A stretch of DNA of 64,000 nt from NCBI RefSeq assembly GCF_003994255.1, contig NZ_ML133851.1:1-64000 (forward strand), given 5' to 3'. The notes under the pieces are model-generated. The model saw only the letters and a program-made list of their open reading frames with translations, did no database searches and was not told the DNA's origin. How positions within the stretch are numbered: position 1 is the first letter of the stretch; every line of letters starts with the position of its first letter. The DNA comes from Brachybacterium paraconglomeratum (GTDB taxonomy: Bacteria > Actinomycetota > Actinomycetes > Actinomycetales > Dermabacteraceae). Made by a program: the position numbers and the translations under genes. This document shows, in pieces, positions 26,399-35,343 of this stretch.

Positions 26399-27325
26399 TC
26401 AGCTCTCCTCGAGCACGCTCGCGCCGGGCGCCGAGCCCCGCGCGATCAGGCAGGACTCCACCAGCCCGCCCTCCGTCAGGCCTGCCGCGATGGTGCGCGC
26501 GGCGGCCTCGTCCTCGACCAGCGCGGCGACCGTCGGCCCGGAGCCGCTGACGATCGCCCCGATCGCGCCGAGCCGCTCGGCGGCCTCGACGACCTCCTCG
26601 AGCCGGGGATGCAGGGCGAACGCCGCGGCCTGGAGGTCGTTGTGGAGGGTGTCGGCGAGCAGTTCGAGGTTGCCGCCGCTGAGCGCCTGGAGCTGTCGCT
26701 CGTCGATCTCGGGTCGCTCCGGCGGCACCCGGCCGCCCGCGAGCACGAGCTCGTCGAAGCGCCGGAAGACCTCCGGGGTGGAGAGGTGCCCGCCGGGGAC
26801 GGCGAGCAGCCAGGTCCACTCGCCGTGGGTGAGCACCGTGGTGAGGTCCGCGCCGTTGCCGCGGCCCAGCGCGGTGTGGCCGAGCATCGAGAAGGGCACG
26901 TCGGCGCCGAGCCGTGCCCCGAGCGTGCGCAGCGCCTCGGCGCCGAGGCCCAGCCCCCACAGCCGGTCCAGCGCCACGAGCACCGCCGCCGCATCGGCCG
27001 AGCCGCCTGCCATGCCGCCGGCGACGGGGACCTGCTTGCGGACGTGGAGCGCCGCCGCCTCCCGCACCCCGCACTCGGTGCGCAGCAGCTCGGCGGCGCG
27101 CAGGGCGAGGTTGGTGCCGTCCAGCGGCACCTCCCCCGGCACCTCGGAGGTGATCTCGAGGCTCATCTCGTCGGCGCGGGTCGCCGTCACGGTCTCGTAG
27201 AGGTCGACCGCCTGGAACACCGTCGCGAGCGCGTGGTAGCCGCGGCCGTCCACGCCGCCGACGTGCAGGGACAGGTTGATCTTGCCGGGGGCGCGCACGA
27301 CCACCCGTTCGAGTGCGCCGCTCAC
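26399..27325 (-). CDS. ispE: 4-diphosphocytidyl-2-C-methyl-D-erythritol kinase
   Basis: A 308-residue GHMP kinase phosphorylating CDP-methylerythritol in the MEP isoprenoid pathway. It shows VRAPGKINLSLHVGGVDGRG at residue 10, the GHMP ATP loop KQVPVAGGMAGGSADAAAVL near 96, ADVPFSMLGHTALGRGNGA near 140, and the C-terminal GAIVSGSGPTVAALV near 260. The GTG start at 27325 overlaps the rsmA stop (GTGA), so it is coupled to rsmA, the conserved rsmA-ispE order of Actinobacteria. Its product feeds menaquinone and polyprenyl carrier synthesis. Confidence 0.95.
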   Translation of the reverse strand: MSGALERVVVRAPGKINLSLHVGGVDGRGYHALATVFQAVDLYETVTATRADEMSLEITSEVPGEVPLDGTNLALRAAELLRTECGVREAAALHVRKQVPVAGGMAGGSADAAAVLVALDRLWGLGLGAEALRTLGARLGADVPFSMLGHTALGRGNGADLTTVLTHGEWTWLLAVPGGHLSTPEVFRRFDELVLAGGRVPPERPEIDERQLQALSGGNLELLADTLHNDLQAAAFALHPRLEEVVEAAERLGAIGAIVSGSGPTVAALVEDEAAARTIAAGLTEGGLVESCLIARGSAPGASVLEES

Positions 27326-28299
27326 CCCTCGGCTCCCGTCGCGTCGTCCTCGGGCGCGGGGCCCCCCGTCGGACCATCCGTCCCGACCTCGCCCTCGGCC
27401 TGCTCCACCGCGGCGTGCGCGATGGCGCGGAACTGCTCGACCTCGAGGGTCTCTCCTCGAGCCGACGGGTCGATCCCGGCGGCGCGGAGGATCTCCTCGG
27501 CGCGTGCCGCGGTGCCCGCCCAGCCGGCGAGCGCGGCGCGCAGGGTCTTGCGGCGCTGGGCGAATGCCGCATCGATCACGGCGAAGACCTGCTCACGCTC
27601 CGCCGCGGAGCCGAGCGGCTGCTCGTGACGGACCAGCTGCACGAGGGCGGAGTCGACGTTGGGGACGGGCCAGAAGATCTGGCGCGAGATCCGTCCGGCG
27701 TGGACGGCCCGGCCGTACCAGGCGGCCTTCACGCTCGGACCGCCGTAGGTGCGCGAGCCCGGCCCGGCGGTGAGCCGGTCGACGACCTCGGACTGCACCA
27801 TGACCAGCGCCGAGCGGAGCGAGTCGAAGCGCTCGAGCATGGTCAGCAGGATGGGGGTGGCGACGTTGTAGGGCAGGTTCGCGACCAGCATCGTCGGCTC
27901 CCCCGCGCGGGGCAGCCCGGGCAGGTCGGTGACCTGGAGCGCATCGGCGTGGACGAGGCGGAAGCGCTCCTCCTCGACGCCGCGGGCGCGCAGGGTGAGA
28001 GGGAGCAGCTCGGCGAGGCCGCGGTCGAGCTCGACAGCGACGACGTCCGCCTGCGCCTCGAGCAGGCCGAGGGTGAGGGACCCCAGACCCGGCCCCACCT
28101 CGAGCACGGCCTGGCCGGGCTCGACGCCGGCACGTCCGACGATGGTGCGCACCGTGTTCGGGTCCATCACGAAGTTCTGACCGCGCTGCTTCGAGGGGCG
28201 GATCCCCGCGGCCTCGGCGAGCTCGCGGATGTCGCGGTGGGTCAGCAGCAGGCCGGCGCCGTCCTGCTCTCCCCCGCGCTCCTGCTCCCCCGTGCTCAT
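27322..28299 (-). CDS. rsmA: 16S rRNA dimethyladenosine transferase
   Basis: A 325-residue enzyme (KsgA) dimethylating two adjacent adenosines near the 3' end of 16S rRNA during 30S assembly. Motifs: RPSKQRGQNFVMDPNTVRTI near residue 34, VLEVGPGLGSLTLGLLEA near 64 (SAM), catalytic LVANLPYNVATPILL near 137, VMVQSEVVDRL near 166, and FWPVPNVDSALVQLVRHE near 208. About 30 extra C-terminal acidic residues are poorly conserved. ATG overlaps the tatD stop (ATGA) and its stop overlaps the ispE start. Confidence 0.96.
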   Translation of the reverse strand: MSTGEQERGGEQDGAGLLLTHRDIRELAEAAGIRPSKQRGQNFVMDPNTVRTIVGRAGVEPGQAVLEVGPGLGSLTLGLLEAQADVVAVELDRGLAELLPLTLRARGVEEERFRLVHADALQVTDLPGLPRAGEPTMLVANLPYNVATPILLTMLERFDSLRSALVMVQSEVVDRLTAGPGSRTYGGPSVKAAWYGRAVHAGRISRQIFWPVPNVDSALVQLVRHEQPLGSAAEREQVFAVIDAAFAQRRKTLRAALAGWAGTAARAEEILRAAGIDPSARGETLEVEQFRAIAHAAVEQAEGEVGTDGPTGGPAPEDDATGAEG

Positions 28300-29267
28300 G
28301 CCGCGGCCGCCTCGGGCCAGCCGTACACGTCCTGGGTGGTGGCGCGCACCGCGCGGCAGGCCTCCTCGAGCGAGGCACCGGTGGTCTCCGCGATCGTCGC
28401 CATGGTCAGCGGGATCAGGTAGGAGGAGTTCGGCCGGCCGCGATAGGGCACGGGGGTGAGGAAGGGCGCGTCGGTCTCGACCATGACCTGTCCGAGACCG
28501 ACCTCGGCGAGCGCGGCGCGGAGGTCCGTCGCGTTCTTGAAGGTGACGGTGCCGGCGAAGGAGAGGTACCAGCCGCGGTCCGCGCACCGGCGCGCGAACT
28601 CCGCGTCGCCGGAGAAGCAGTGGAAGACGGTCCGCTCGGGGGCGCCGTCGGCCTCGAGGATCTCGAGCACGTCGCGGTGCGCGTCGCGGTCGTGGATCTG
28701 GAGCGGGAGGTCGAGCTCCTTGGCGAGCGCGATGTGGGCGCGGAAGGAGGAGATCTGCGCCTCGCGGGCCTGCTCGTCCTTGCGGGAGGTGCGGAACCAG
28801 TCCAGGCCCGTCTCCCCCACCACGACCATGCCGGGGCCGCGCAGCAGCTCCGAGACCTCGGCGATCGCGGCGTCGAGGCCGACGATCCCGCGTCCGTCGT
28901 GGTCGTGGCCGCGGGCGTGCAGCGCCGCCTCGTTGGGGTGCACGGCGACGCCGCCGCGCAAGGAGGACGGGCAGTCCGGCGCGGCCAGCAGCGACGCGGT
29001 CCAGCGCACCGCCTCGAGGTCGGAGCCGATCGTGATCTGCGCGTCGATGCCGGCGGCGGCGGCGCGGTCCACGTGGTCCTGGACGCTGAGCTGCGTGTCC
29101 CCGTCGGCGAAGTCGAGGTGGCAGTGGTTGTCGATCACCGGGTACGGCAGCGGCTCGGGCGCGGGCGGCCAGGAGCGGTCGCGCGTCTTGCCGCGCGGAT
29201 CGATGTCCTCGCGGTCGCGCACCGGCGGGAGCGCGGAGGCGGGAGTGTTCTCGTGCGGTGACGGCAT
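28296..29267 (-). CDS. TatD-family metal-dependent deoxyribonuclease
   Basis: A 323-residue TIM-barrel metallohydrolase, probably a 3'-5' nuclease. After a 40-residue non-conserved N-terminus come [13 protein letters not shown] (metal HxH near residue 46), [15 protein letters not shown] near 106, [13 protein letters not shown] near 145 (metal Glu), [18 protein letters not shown] near 180, [15 protein letters not shown] near 205 and [20 protein letters not shown] near 250 (metal Asp). All metal ligands are present. TACGAT lies 6 bases before the ATG at 29267, the leaderless pattern, so this gene heads the tatD-rsmA-ispE operon. metG, often upstream of tatD, is not present here. Confidence 0.93.
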   Translation of the reverse strand: MPSPHENTPASALPPVRDREDIDPRGKTRDRSWPPAPEPLPYPVIDNHCHLDFADGDTQLSVQDHVDRAAAAGIDAQITIGSDLEAVRWTASLLAAPDCPSSLRGGVAVHPNEAALHARGHDHDGRGIVGLDAAIAEVSELLRGPGMVVVGETGLDWFRTSRKDEQAREAQISSFRAHIALAKELDLPLQIHDRDAHRDVLEILEADGAPERTVFHCFSGDAEFARRCADRGWYLSFAGTVTFKNATDLRAALAEVGLGQVMVETDAPFLTPVPYRGRPNSSYLIPLTMATIAETTGASLEEACRAVRATTQDVYGWPEAAAA

Positions 29268-29593
29268 GCGACCATCGTAGGAGGGTCGCCGCACTGCTCC
29301 GCACCGTGTCCTCGGGAGCGCCCCCGCGGCCTGCGGGGCCGACGGCTGTCGCGCTGCCGCGAAGCGCCGCGGAGGCGCCAGACCGGCTGTGTCCTGCACC
29401 GCCGGTGTGCTACCTCACGGAGCGCGAGGGCGCGGAGTCGATGCGGATGTGGCAAGATGGGTCGTCGTTGCGCGCCCTTTCGTGCACCCGAGCGCCCCGA
29501 TCGTCGTGTCCCCGGACACTGCAGCGGGTTCGGGTCGCTGCTCGGGACGGACGCCAACGCCGTTCATCCTCCGGACCGTCCAAGGAGCGTCCC
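29268..29593. other. Intergenic region between divergent tatD and rpmF
   Basis: No gene was found in these 326 bases. The tatD leaderless -10 (29279-29274) is at the left edge. On the plus strand TGGCAAGAT (CAAGAT at 29453-29458) could be the rpmF -10, which would give rpmF a leader of about 130 bases; no convincing -35 or Zur-type palindrome was seen. Confidence 0.45.
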
Positions 29594-29764
29594 ATGGCAG
29601 TGCCCAAGTTCAAGATGTCCCGTGCGCGCACGCACTCCCGCCGCTCGCAGTGGAAGGCGAACAACGCCGACCTCGTGCAGGTGACGGTCCGCGGCCGCAC
29701 CGCCAACGTCCCGCGCCGCCTCGCGAAGGCCTACCAGCGCGGCCTCCTCCAGATCGAGGACTGA
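29594..29764 (+). CDS. rpmF: Ribosomal protein bL32, cysteine-free form
   Basis: A 56-residue large-subunit protein: [20 protein letters not shown], then [20 protein letters not shown] and a C-terminus [11 protein letters not shown]. It lacks the two CxxC pairs of the zinc-ribbon bL32, so it is the zinc-independent type, which in Actinobacteria is often the main or the zinc-starvation paralogue. The family's usual partner DUF177 (YceD) is not adjacent. The ATG is preceded by AAGGAGCG. A very strong hairpin terminator follows 34 bases later, so it is a single-gene unit. Confidence 0.95.
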   Translation: MAVPKFKMSRARTHSRRSQWKANNADLVQVTVRGRTANVPRRLAKAYQRGLLQIED

Positions 29765-29797
29765 TCCCGCGCGGGCACTGCCCGCACGCAGGACCTT

Positions 29798-29836
29798 CGA
29801 GAACGCCCCCGGCACCAGGTGCCGGGGGCGTTCTCG
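29798..29836. terminator. Bidirectional hairpin terminator between rpmF and rsmI
   Basis: A perfect 19-bp inverted repeat (29798-29816 with 29818-29836), practically without a loop spacer, between convergent genes; no U-tract. Confidence 0.88.
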
Positions 29837-29896
29837 CATGCAGGGCCGGCGCGCCACCGGGCGCACAGGCCGCCTGCGCCCTCGCCACCGGCGTCC

Positions 29897-30742
29897 TCAC
29901 CGCCGACGGGCGGCGAGCGCGAGGTCGTAGAGCTCGCTCGCGCCGACGCCCTCGTGGACCCGGGCGATCTCCTTCGCCGCGTCCTTGAGCCGCTCCCCCG
30001 CGGCCGCCCGCTCGAGCACCTCGTCGACGAGGTCCTCCGCGGAGGCGGCGACCGGCTCGGCCCCGGCGACCACGATCACGATCTCGCCGAGCACCTCGGT
30101 GCCCTCCGCCCAACGGACCAGCTCGGCGAGGGTGCCGCGCAGGATCTCCTCGTGCGTCTTGGTCAGCTCGCGGGCCACGGCCGCCCGTCGGCCCTCGCCG
30201 AAGGCCTCCGCCATCGCGGCGAGGGTCGCGGCGGTGCGCCGCGGCGATTCGAAGAAGACCATGGTGCGGCGCTCGCCCGCGAGCGGCTCGAGGGCGCTCG
30301 CGCGTCGGCCGCCGCGCCGGGGCGGGAAGCCCTCGAAGGTGAAGCGGTCCGGGGCGATCCCCGAGGCGGCGAGCGCGGTGAGCACGGCCGACGGGCCGGG
30401 GATCACCGTGACGGGAAGGCCCTCCTCCGCGGCGGCGCGCACGGCCTCGAAGCCGGGATCGGAGACGACCGGCATCCCGGCGTCGGTGACCACCAGGACC
30501 CGCTGACCGGCGCGGACCGCCTCGAGGAGCGTCGCGGTCCGCTCGGCCTCGTTGTGCTCGTGGTAGGAGAGGATCCTCGCGCTCGTGGAGACCTCGAGGT
30601 CGGTCATCAGCCGGTGCAGGCGCCGGGTGTCCTCGGCGGCGATGAGGTCCGCGGACCCGAGGGTCCGCAGCAGGCGCACCGAGGCGTCCAGGGGGTTCCC
30701 GATCGGGGTGGCGGCGAGGGTGAGGACTCCGGGCTCGAGCAT
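29897..30742 (-). CDS. rsmI: 16S rRNA (cytidine-2'-O)-methyltransferase
   Basis: A 281-residue enzyme that 2'-O-methylates a cytidine in the 16S decoding region. Tetrapyrrole-methylase fold: [20 protein letters not shown] near residue 7, [11 protein letters not shown] near 35, [18 protein letters not shown] near 58, [19 protein letters not shown] near 83, [16 protein letters not shown] near 112 and [15 protein letters not shown] near 162. The loop reads [12 protein letters not shown] where many homologues have TDAGTPGISDPG. TAGCAT (30754-30749) lies exactly 6 bases before the ATG (leaderless). Divergent from pmt, the standard actinobacterial pair. Confidence 0.94.
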   Translation of the reverse strand: MLEPGVLTLAATPIGNPLDASVRLLRTLGSADLIAAEDTRRLHRLMTDLEVSTSARILSYHEHNEAERTATLLEAVRAGQRVLVVTDAGMPVVSDPGFEAVRAAAEEGLPVTVIPGPSAVLTALAASGIAPDRFTFEGFPPRRGGRRASALEPLAGERRTMVFFESPRRTAATLAAMAEAFGEGRRAAVARELTKTHEEILRGTLAELVRWAEGTEVLGEIVIVVAGAEPVAASAEDLVDEVLERAAAGERLKDAAKEIARVHEGVGASELYDLALAARRR

Positions 30743-30838
30743 CCCGCCATGCTAGTGCCGTCGGTGCCGGTCCTCTCGACGCCGTCGGGCCCCGCGTGCT
30801 GTCCGTGCCGCGGCCTGCCGATCACCTAGCATGACCGG

Positions 30839-32461
30839 GTGCGCACCGAGCTGTCCGAGGAGGAGTCCGCAGCGGGGGCCCGTCGTCGTGCGGCCGTCGA
30901 GGACGAGCCGGGCGCGCTGCTGGCCTCATACCGCCGGCGTCTGCGCGCCGTCGACCTGCCGGTCTCGCGGATGGCCTGGGCCGGGGCGATGGCCGTGTTC
31001 GGCCTCGCGCTCGTGCTGAGGCTGTGGGGGCTGGGCTCCATCGGGGAGCTGATCTTCGACGAGACCTACTACGTCAAGGACGGCTACACCCTGACCCAGC
31101 AGGGCGTGGAGATGGACTGGCCCGAGGAGCCCGATGCGGCCTTCGAGGCCGGGGACGTCGACTCCTACGAGGAGACCGCCTCCTACGTCGTCCATCCGCC
31201 GCTCGGGAAGTGGCTGATCGGTGCTGGCATGACGCTGCTGGGAGCGGACAGCCCCTGGGGCTGGCGGATCTCCTCCGCCGTTCTCGGCTCCCTCGCGGTG
31301 CTGATGCTGACCTTCATCGCGCGGCGACTGTTCCGCTCCACCACCGCGGGCCTCATCGCGGGGCTCCTGTTCGCCGTGGACGGGATGGCGCTGGTCCATG
31401 CGCGCACGAGCCTCCTGGACCCCTTCCTGATGGTGTTCGTGCTCGCCGCCTTCGGCGCGCTGCTCATCGACCGCGACCGGTTCCGGGAGCATCTCGCGCT
31501 GACCGCCGCCCGGATGCAGCTGGCCTCCGAGGCGCCGCCCCCGCTCGGGGCCTCAGGCGGGCTGCGGCCCTGGCGGATCCTGGCCGGGGCGCTGCTGGGG
31601 GCGGCCTGCGCGGTGAAGTGGTCGGGGCTGTACTTCGTGGCGGTCTTCGGGATCATGACCGTGCTGTGGGACTGGTGGGCGCGCCGCACGATCGCCCAGC
31701 CCCGCTGGTTCCTCGTCGGGCTGGTGAAGGACGCGATCCCCGCGTTCTTCGCGGTGGTCGGGACGGCGCTGCTGACCTACCTCGTCTCCTGGGCCGGCTG
31801 GTTCGCCTCCTCGATCGGGTACAACCGGCACCTCGCGGCCGACGAGGGCGTCGCCATCGGGTTCGGTCCGCTCGATGCGCTGATCTCGCTGTGGCTGTAC
31901 CACCGTCAGGCCTACGACTTCCACGTCGGCCTCGACTCCGAGCACCCGTACGCGGCGCATCCCGCGGGCTGGCTGCTGCAGCTGCGGCCGACGAACTTCT
32001 ACTACCGCTCCTACGACTACGGGGAGAACGGCTGCGAGGTCGCCCGCTGCGGCGCGCACATCCTCGACGTCGGCAATCCGCTGATCTGGTGGGTGGGAGC
32101 GCTGGCGATCCTCGTCGCCGTGGTGCTCGGGATCGTGCACCGCGACGGGCGGGCCTGGGCGTCGCTGTCGGGGATCGTCGCCGGCTACCTGCCGTGGCTG
32201 CTGTACACAGACCGCACCATCTTCACCTTCTACGCGATCGCCTTCGAGCCGTGGCTGATCCTGTGCCTGACCTATGTGCTCAGCCTCGTGATCGGTCCGC
32301 CGGGCGCGGAGCGGGAGCGGCGTCTTGCCGGAGGGCTGTTCGTCGGCTCGCTGCTGGTGCTCATCGTGATGGTCTCTGCGTTCTTCTGGCCGGTGTGGAC
32401 CGGGCAGGTGCTGGACGTGGAGCAGTGGCAGTACCGGATGTGGCTGCCGTCCTGGACCTGA
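30839..32461 (+). CDS. pmt: Dolichyl-phosphate-mannose-type protein O-mannosyltransferase
   Basis: A 540-residue GT39 membrane glycosyltransferase that transfers mannose from polyprenyl-phosphate-mannose to exported proteins. After a 45-residue cytoplasmic tail come about 10-12 membrane helices; the first external loop has the catalytic FDETYYVKDGYTL (Asp-Glu pair) near residue 76, followed by VVHPPLGKWLIGAGM near 120, RRLFRSTTAGLIAGLLFAVD near 158, HARTSLLDPFLMVFVLAAF near 182 and the C-terminal NYFYYRSYDYGENGCE-like block near 385. TAGCAT lies exactly 6 bases before GTG (30839), the leaderless pattern. Divergent from rsmI and followed by malQ on the same strand. Confidence 0.93.
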   Translation: MRTELSEEESAAGARRRAAVEDEPGALLASYRRRLRAVDLPVSRMAWAGAMAVFGLALVLRLWGLGSIGELIFDETYYVKDGYTLTQQGVEMDWPEEPDAAFEAGDVDSYEETASYVVHPPLGKWLIGAGMTLLGADSPWGWRISSAVLGSLAVLMLTFIARRLFRSTTAGLIAGLLFAVDGMALVHARTSLLDPFLMVFVLAAFGALLIDRDRFREHLALTAARMQLASEAPPPLGASGGLRPWRILAGALLGAACAVKWSGLYFVAVFGIMTVLWDWWARRTIAQPRWFLVGLVKDAIPAFFAVVGTALLTYLVSWAGWFASSIGYNRHLAADEGVAIGFGPLDALISLWLYHRQAYDFHVGLDSEHPYAAHPAGWLLQLRPTNFYYRSYDYGENGCEVARCGAHILDVGNPLIWWVGALAILVAVVLGIVHRDGRAWASLSGIVAGYLPWLLYTDRTIFTFYAIAFEPWLILCLTYVLSLVIGPPGAERERRLAGGLFVGSLLVLIVMVSAFFWPVWTGQVLDVEQWQYRMWLPSWT

Positions 32462-32544
32462 CGGACCGCGGGCGCGCCGGCATCCCGTGCGGCAACCCCG
32501 CAGTCCGGTGCATCACGGCCCCTGCCCGCCGCTACGATGACGCC

Positions 32545-34674
32545 ATGGCCACGGACTCCTCAGCGCTGCGAGATCTCGCCCACGACCTCGGTGTCAGCAC
32601 CCGGTACTGGGGGTGGGACGGCACCGAGAAGGATGTCGCCGACTCCACCCTGCACGCGATCCTCGCCGCGCTCGGCTCCCCGGTCGCCTCCGACGAGGAC
32701 ATCGCCGCCGTCCGCGCCCGCCGCGAGCGCGCCCCGTGGGAACGCACCCTCCCGCCGGTGACGGTGATGCGGGAGGACCAGGCCTCGAGCGTCCCCGTGC
32801 ACGTCGACCACGGCACCCCCGTCTCCGTGCACGTCCTGCTCGAGGAGGGCGGCCGGGTCGACCTCGTCCAGGGCGAGGACCACACCCCTGCCCACGACCT
32901 CGACGGCACGCTGCGCGGTCGCGCCCGCTTCCTGCTGCCGGAGGGGCTGCCGCTGGGCTGGCACCGGCTGGTCGCCGAGACCGCCGCCGGTCCCGCCGAG
33001 GCGGACCTCGTGGTCACCCCGGCACGGCTCACCGTCCACGAGCAGTACGCGGCCCGGCGCGCCTTCGGCGTCCAGGCGCAGCTGTACTCGGTCCGCTCCG
33101 AGCGGTCGTGGGGCATCGGCGATCTCGCCGACATGCGCGACCTCGCCGCGATCACCGGCGCCCGCCACGGCGCGGACTTCCTGCTGGTGAACCCGCTGCA
33201 CGCCTCCTACCCGACCCCGCCCGTGGAGCCCTCCCCCTATCTCCCGGTCACCCGGCGCTTCACCGCCCCGCTGTACCTGCGCGTCGAGGACGTGCCCGAG
33301 CACCGCTCCCTCACCGAGGTCGCCCGGCAGAAGGTCGAGCTGCTGCGCGGCACGGTCGCGGACCGCAACACGCGCGGGGACCGGCTCGAGCGCGACGCCG
33401 TGCTGGAGGCGAAGCTCGAGGCGCTCGAGGAGCTGTTCGCGGTGCCGCTGACGGCGGGCCGGGCCGCGCTGCTGGACGCCTACCGGGCGCGGGAGGGGCA
33501 GGGGCTCGAGGACTTCGCCCTGTGGTCCGCGATCGCGGAGTCGGTGCGCGGCACGCCCAGGGAGACCGTGCTGCAGCATCTCGACGAGGCGGTCCTGGAG
33601 CAGGCACGGACCGAGCTCGCCGAGCGGATCGAGTTCCACGTCCGCGTGCAGTGGTGGCTGGACGAGCAGATGGCCGCCGCCCAGGCCGCCTCGCGCGAGG
33701 CCGGGATGCGGATCGGGATCATGCACGACCTCGCCGTCGGCGTCGAGCAGGTCGGCGCGGACTCCTGGGCGCTGCAGGACGTGCTCGCGCGCGGCGCGAC
33801 CGTCGGCGCCCCCGCAGACCAGTACAACCAGCAGGGCCAGAACTGGTCGCAGCCGCCCTGGCACCCGGAGCGCCTGCGCGAGGCGTCCTACCGGCCGTGG
33901 CGGGACATGCTGCGCACCCTGATGCGGCACGCCGGTGCGCTGCGGATCGACCACGTGCTGGGCCTGTTCCGGCTGTGGTGGATCCCCGAGGGGCACCGGG
34001 CGGCCGACGGCGCCTACGTCTCCTACGACCACGAGGCGATGATCGGGATCCTCGCGCTGGAGGCGCAGCGCTCGGGCACCCTCGTCGTCGGCGAGGACCT
34101 GGGCACCTTCGAGCCATGGGTCCGGGACTATCTCGTCGATCGCGGGATCATGGGCACCTCGATCCTGTGGTTCGAGTACGACGGCGAGGGGAAGCCGCTG
34201 CGCGCCGAGGACTACCGCACCCTGTGCATGGCCTCGGTGAACACCCATGACCTGCCGCCGACGGCCGGCTATCTCGCCGGCGACCACGTCACGCTCCGCC
34301 ACGAGCTGGGACTGTTGGAGCGGCCGCTGGAGGAGGAGCTCGCGACCGACGCCGCCGGGCGCGAGGAGGTTCTGGACGTGCTGCGGGCCGAGGGGCTGCT
34401 GGCCCCGGGCCCGGCGGGCGACGTCGAGGAGACGGTGATCGCGCTGCACCGGCACCTGGCCCGCACCCCGTCGATGCTGCTCGGGGTCTCGCTCGTGGAC
34501 TGCGTGGGCGAGCGACGGATCCAGAACCAGCCGGGCACCGACGAGGAGTACCCCAACTGGCGGATCCCGCTCGCGGACCCGGCCGGCCGGCCCGTCGGCC
34601 TCGACGAGATCGCGACCGATCCCCGCACCGCACGGCTGCTCGCCGCGGTGCGGGAGGGGATCGGCGGGCGCTGA
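32545..34674 (+). CDS. malQ: 4-alpha-glucanotransferase (amylomaltase)
   Basis: A 709-residue GH77 enzyme that transfers alpha-1,4-glucan segments in maltodextrin/glycogen metabolism. Residues 1-150 form the actinobacterial N-terminal helical/beta extension (DLAHDLGVSTRYWGWDGTEK). The catalytic domain shows VQAQLYSVRSERSWGIGDLA near 172, FLLVNPLHASYPTPPVEPSP near 212, MHDLAVGVEQVGADSW near 392, GALRIDHVLGLFRLWWIPEG near 468 (nucleophile Asp), LVVGEDLGTFEPWV near 513 (acid/base Glu) and SVNTHDLPPTAGYLAGDH near 560. TACGAT lies exactly 6 bases before the ATG (leaderless). It ends at a 22-bp terminator. No other mal gene is adjacent. Confidence 0.95.
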   Translation: MATDSSALRDLAHDLGVSTRYWGWDGTEKDVADSTLHAILAALGSPVASDEDIAAVRARRERAPWERTLPPVTVMREDQASSVPVHVDHGTPVSVHVLLEEGGRVDLVQGEDHTPAHDLDGTLRGRARFLLPEGLPLGWHRLVAETAAGPAEADLVVTPARLTVHEQYAARRAFGVQAQLYSVRSERSWGIGDLADMRDLAAITGARHGADFLLVNPLHASYPTPPVEPSPYLPVTRRFTAPLYLRVEDVPEHRSLTEVARQKVELLRGTVADRNTRGDRLERDAVLEAKLEALEELFAVPLTAGRAALLDAYRAREGQGLEDFALWSAIAESVRGTPRETVLQHLDEAVLEQARTELAERIEFHVRVQWWLDEQMAAAQAASREAGMRIGIMHDLAVGVEQVGADSWALQDVLARGATVGAPADQYNQQGQNWSQPPWHPERLREASYRPWRDMLRTLMRHAGALRIDHVLGLFRLWWIPEGHRAADGAYVSYDHEAMIGILALEAQRSGTLVVGEDLGTFEPWVRDYLVDRGIMGTSILWFEYDGEGKPLRAEDYRTLCMASVNTHDLPPTAGYLAGDHVTLRHELGLLERPLEEELATDAAGREEVLDVLRAEGLLAPGPAGDVEETVIALHRHLARTPSMLLGVSLVDCVGERRIQNQPGTDEEYPNWRIPLADPAGRPVGLDEIATDPRTARLLAAVREGIGGR

Positions 34675-34703
34675 GCCCGCTCTCCCCCGCCCGCCGGGAC
34701 GCT

Positions 34704-34755
34704 CGACGACGCAGCCCCGCCTCCCGTGATCGTGGGAGGCGGGGCTGCGTCGTCG
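34704..34755. terminator. Bidirectional hairpin terminator between malQ and luxS
   Basis: A perfect 22-bp stem (34704-34725 with 34734-34755) with loop GTGATCGT; the longest of the terminators in this window, between convergent genes. Confidence 0.9.
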
Positions 34756-34766
34756 GCGGGGCAGGC

Positions 34767-35240
34767 TCAGGAGGCGGTGACGGTGCCCCACTCCTCGCGC
34801 GCCTCGAGGAAGGCGCGGGCCGCGGCATGGGCGCCCTCGAGGCTGTGGTGGGCGCCCCAGCCGCACTGGACCTCGTTCGCGGCAGGGACCTCGTCGGCCG
34901 CGAGCAGGTCGCGCAGGGTCGCCTCGAGGATCGGAGCGAAGCCGTCTGCGTCGTGGTCCCCCACCAGCAGCACGTAGAACCCGGTGCGGCAGCCCATCGG
35001 GGAGACGTCCAGGACGTCCCCGGAGTGGTTGCGCATGTGCTCGGCCATCATGTGCTCGAGGGAGTGGACCGTCTCGGACTCGAGATGGGCGAGGTTCGGC
35101 TGGGTGAAGCGGACGTCGAACTTGGTGAGCACGTCGCCGCCGGGCAGCTCCTTGCGATCGGCGATGCGCAGGTAGGGCGCGGCGACGGTGCGGTGGTCGA
35201 GGTTGAAGCTCTCGACGTTCATGCGGGGCTGCTCGGTCAT
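34767..35240 (-). CDS. luxS: S-ribosylhomocysteine lyase
   Basis: A 157-residue metalloenzyme that splits S-ribosylhomocysteine to homocysteine and DPD, the precursor of AI-2. Key parts: MNVESFNLDHRTVAAPYLRI at residue 7, zinc ligands in ETVHSLEHMMAEHMR (His59, His63), SPMGCRTGFYVLLVG near 80 and the third zinc ligand Cys126 in NEVQCGWGAHHSLEGA. All catalytic residues are present. ATG at 35240 follows GAGGAGAACC. No Pfs (MTA/SAH nucleosidase) gene is adjacent. The gene upstream on the same strand is the LysR-like effector-domain protein, 103 bases away. Confidence 0.97.
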   Translation of the reverse strand: MTEQPRMNVESFNLDHRTVAAPYLRIADRKELPGGDVLTKFDVRFTQPNLAHLESETVHSLEHMMAEHMRNHSGDVLDVSPMGCRTGFYVLLVGDHDADGFAPILEATLRDLLAADEVPAANEVQCGWGAHHSLEGAHAAARAFLEAREEWGTVTAS

Positions 35241-35343
35241 GGTTCTCCTCTGGTCGGGTGTGGGCGGAGGGTTCAGGGGCCGACGGGGCCGGTGCGCCGT
35301 CGGCGGGTGCGGAGGCGCGACGCAGGCGCTCTGCGCGGCTCGG

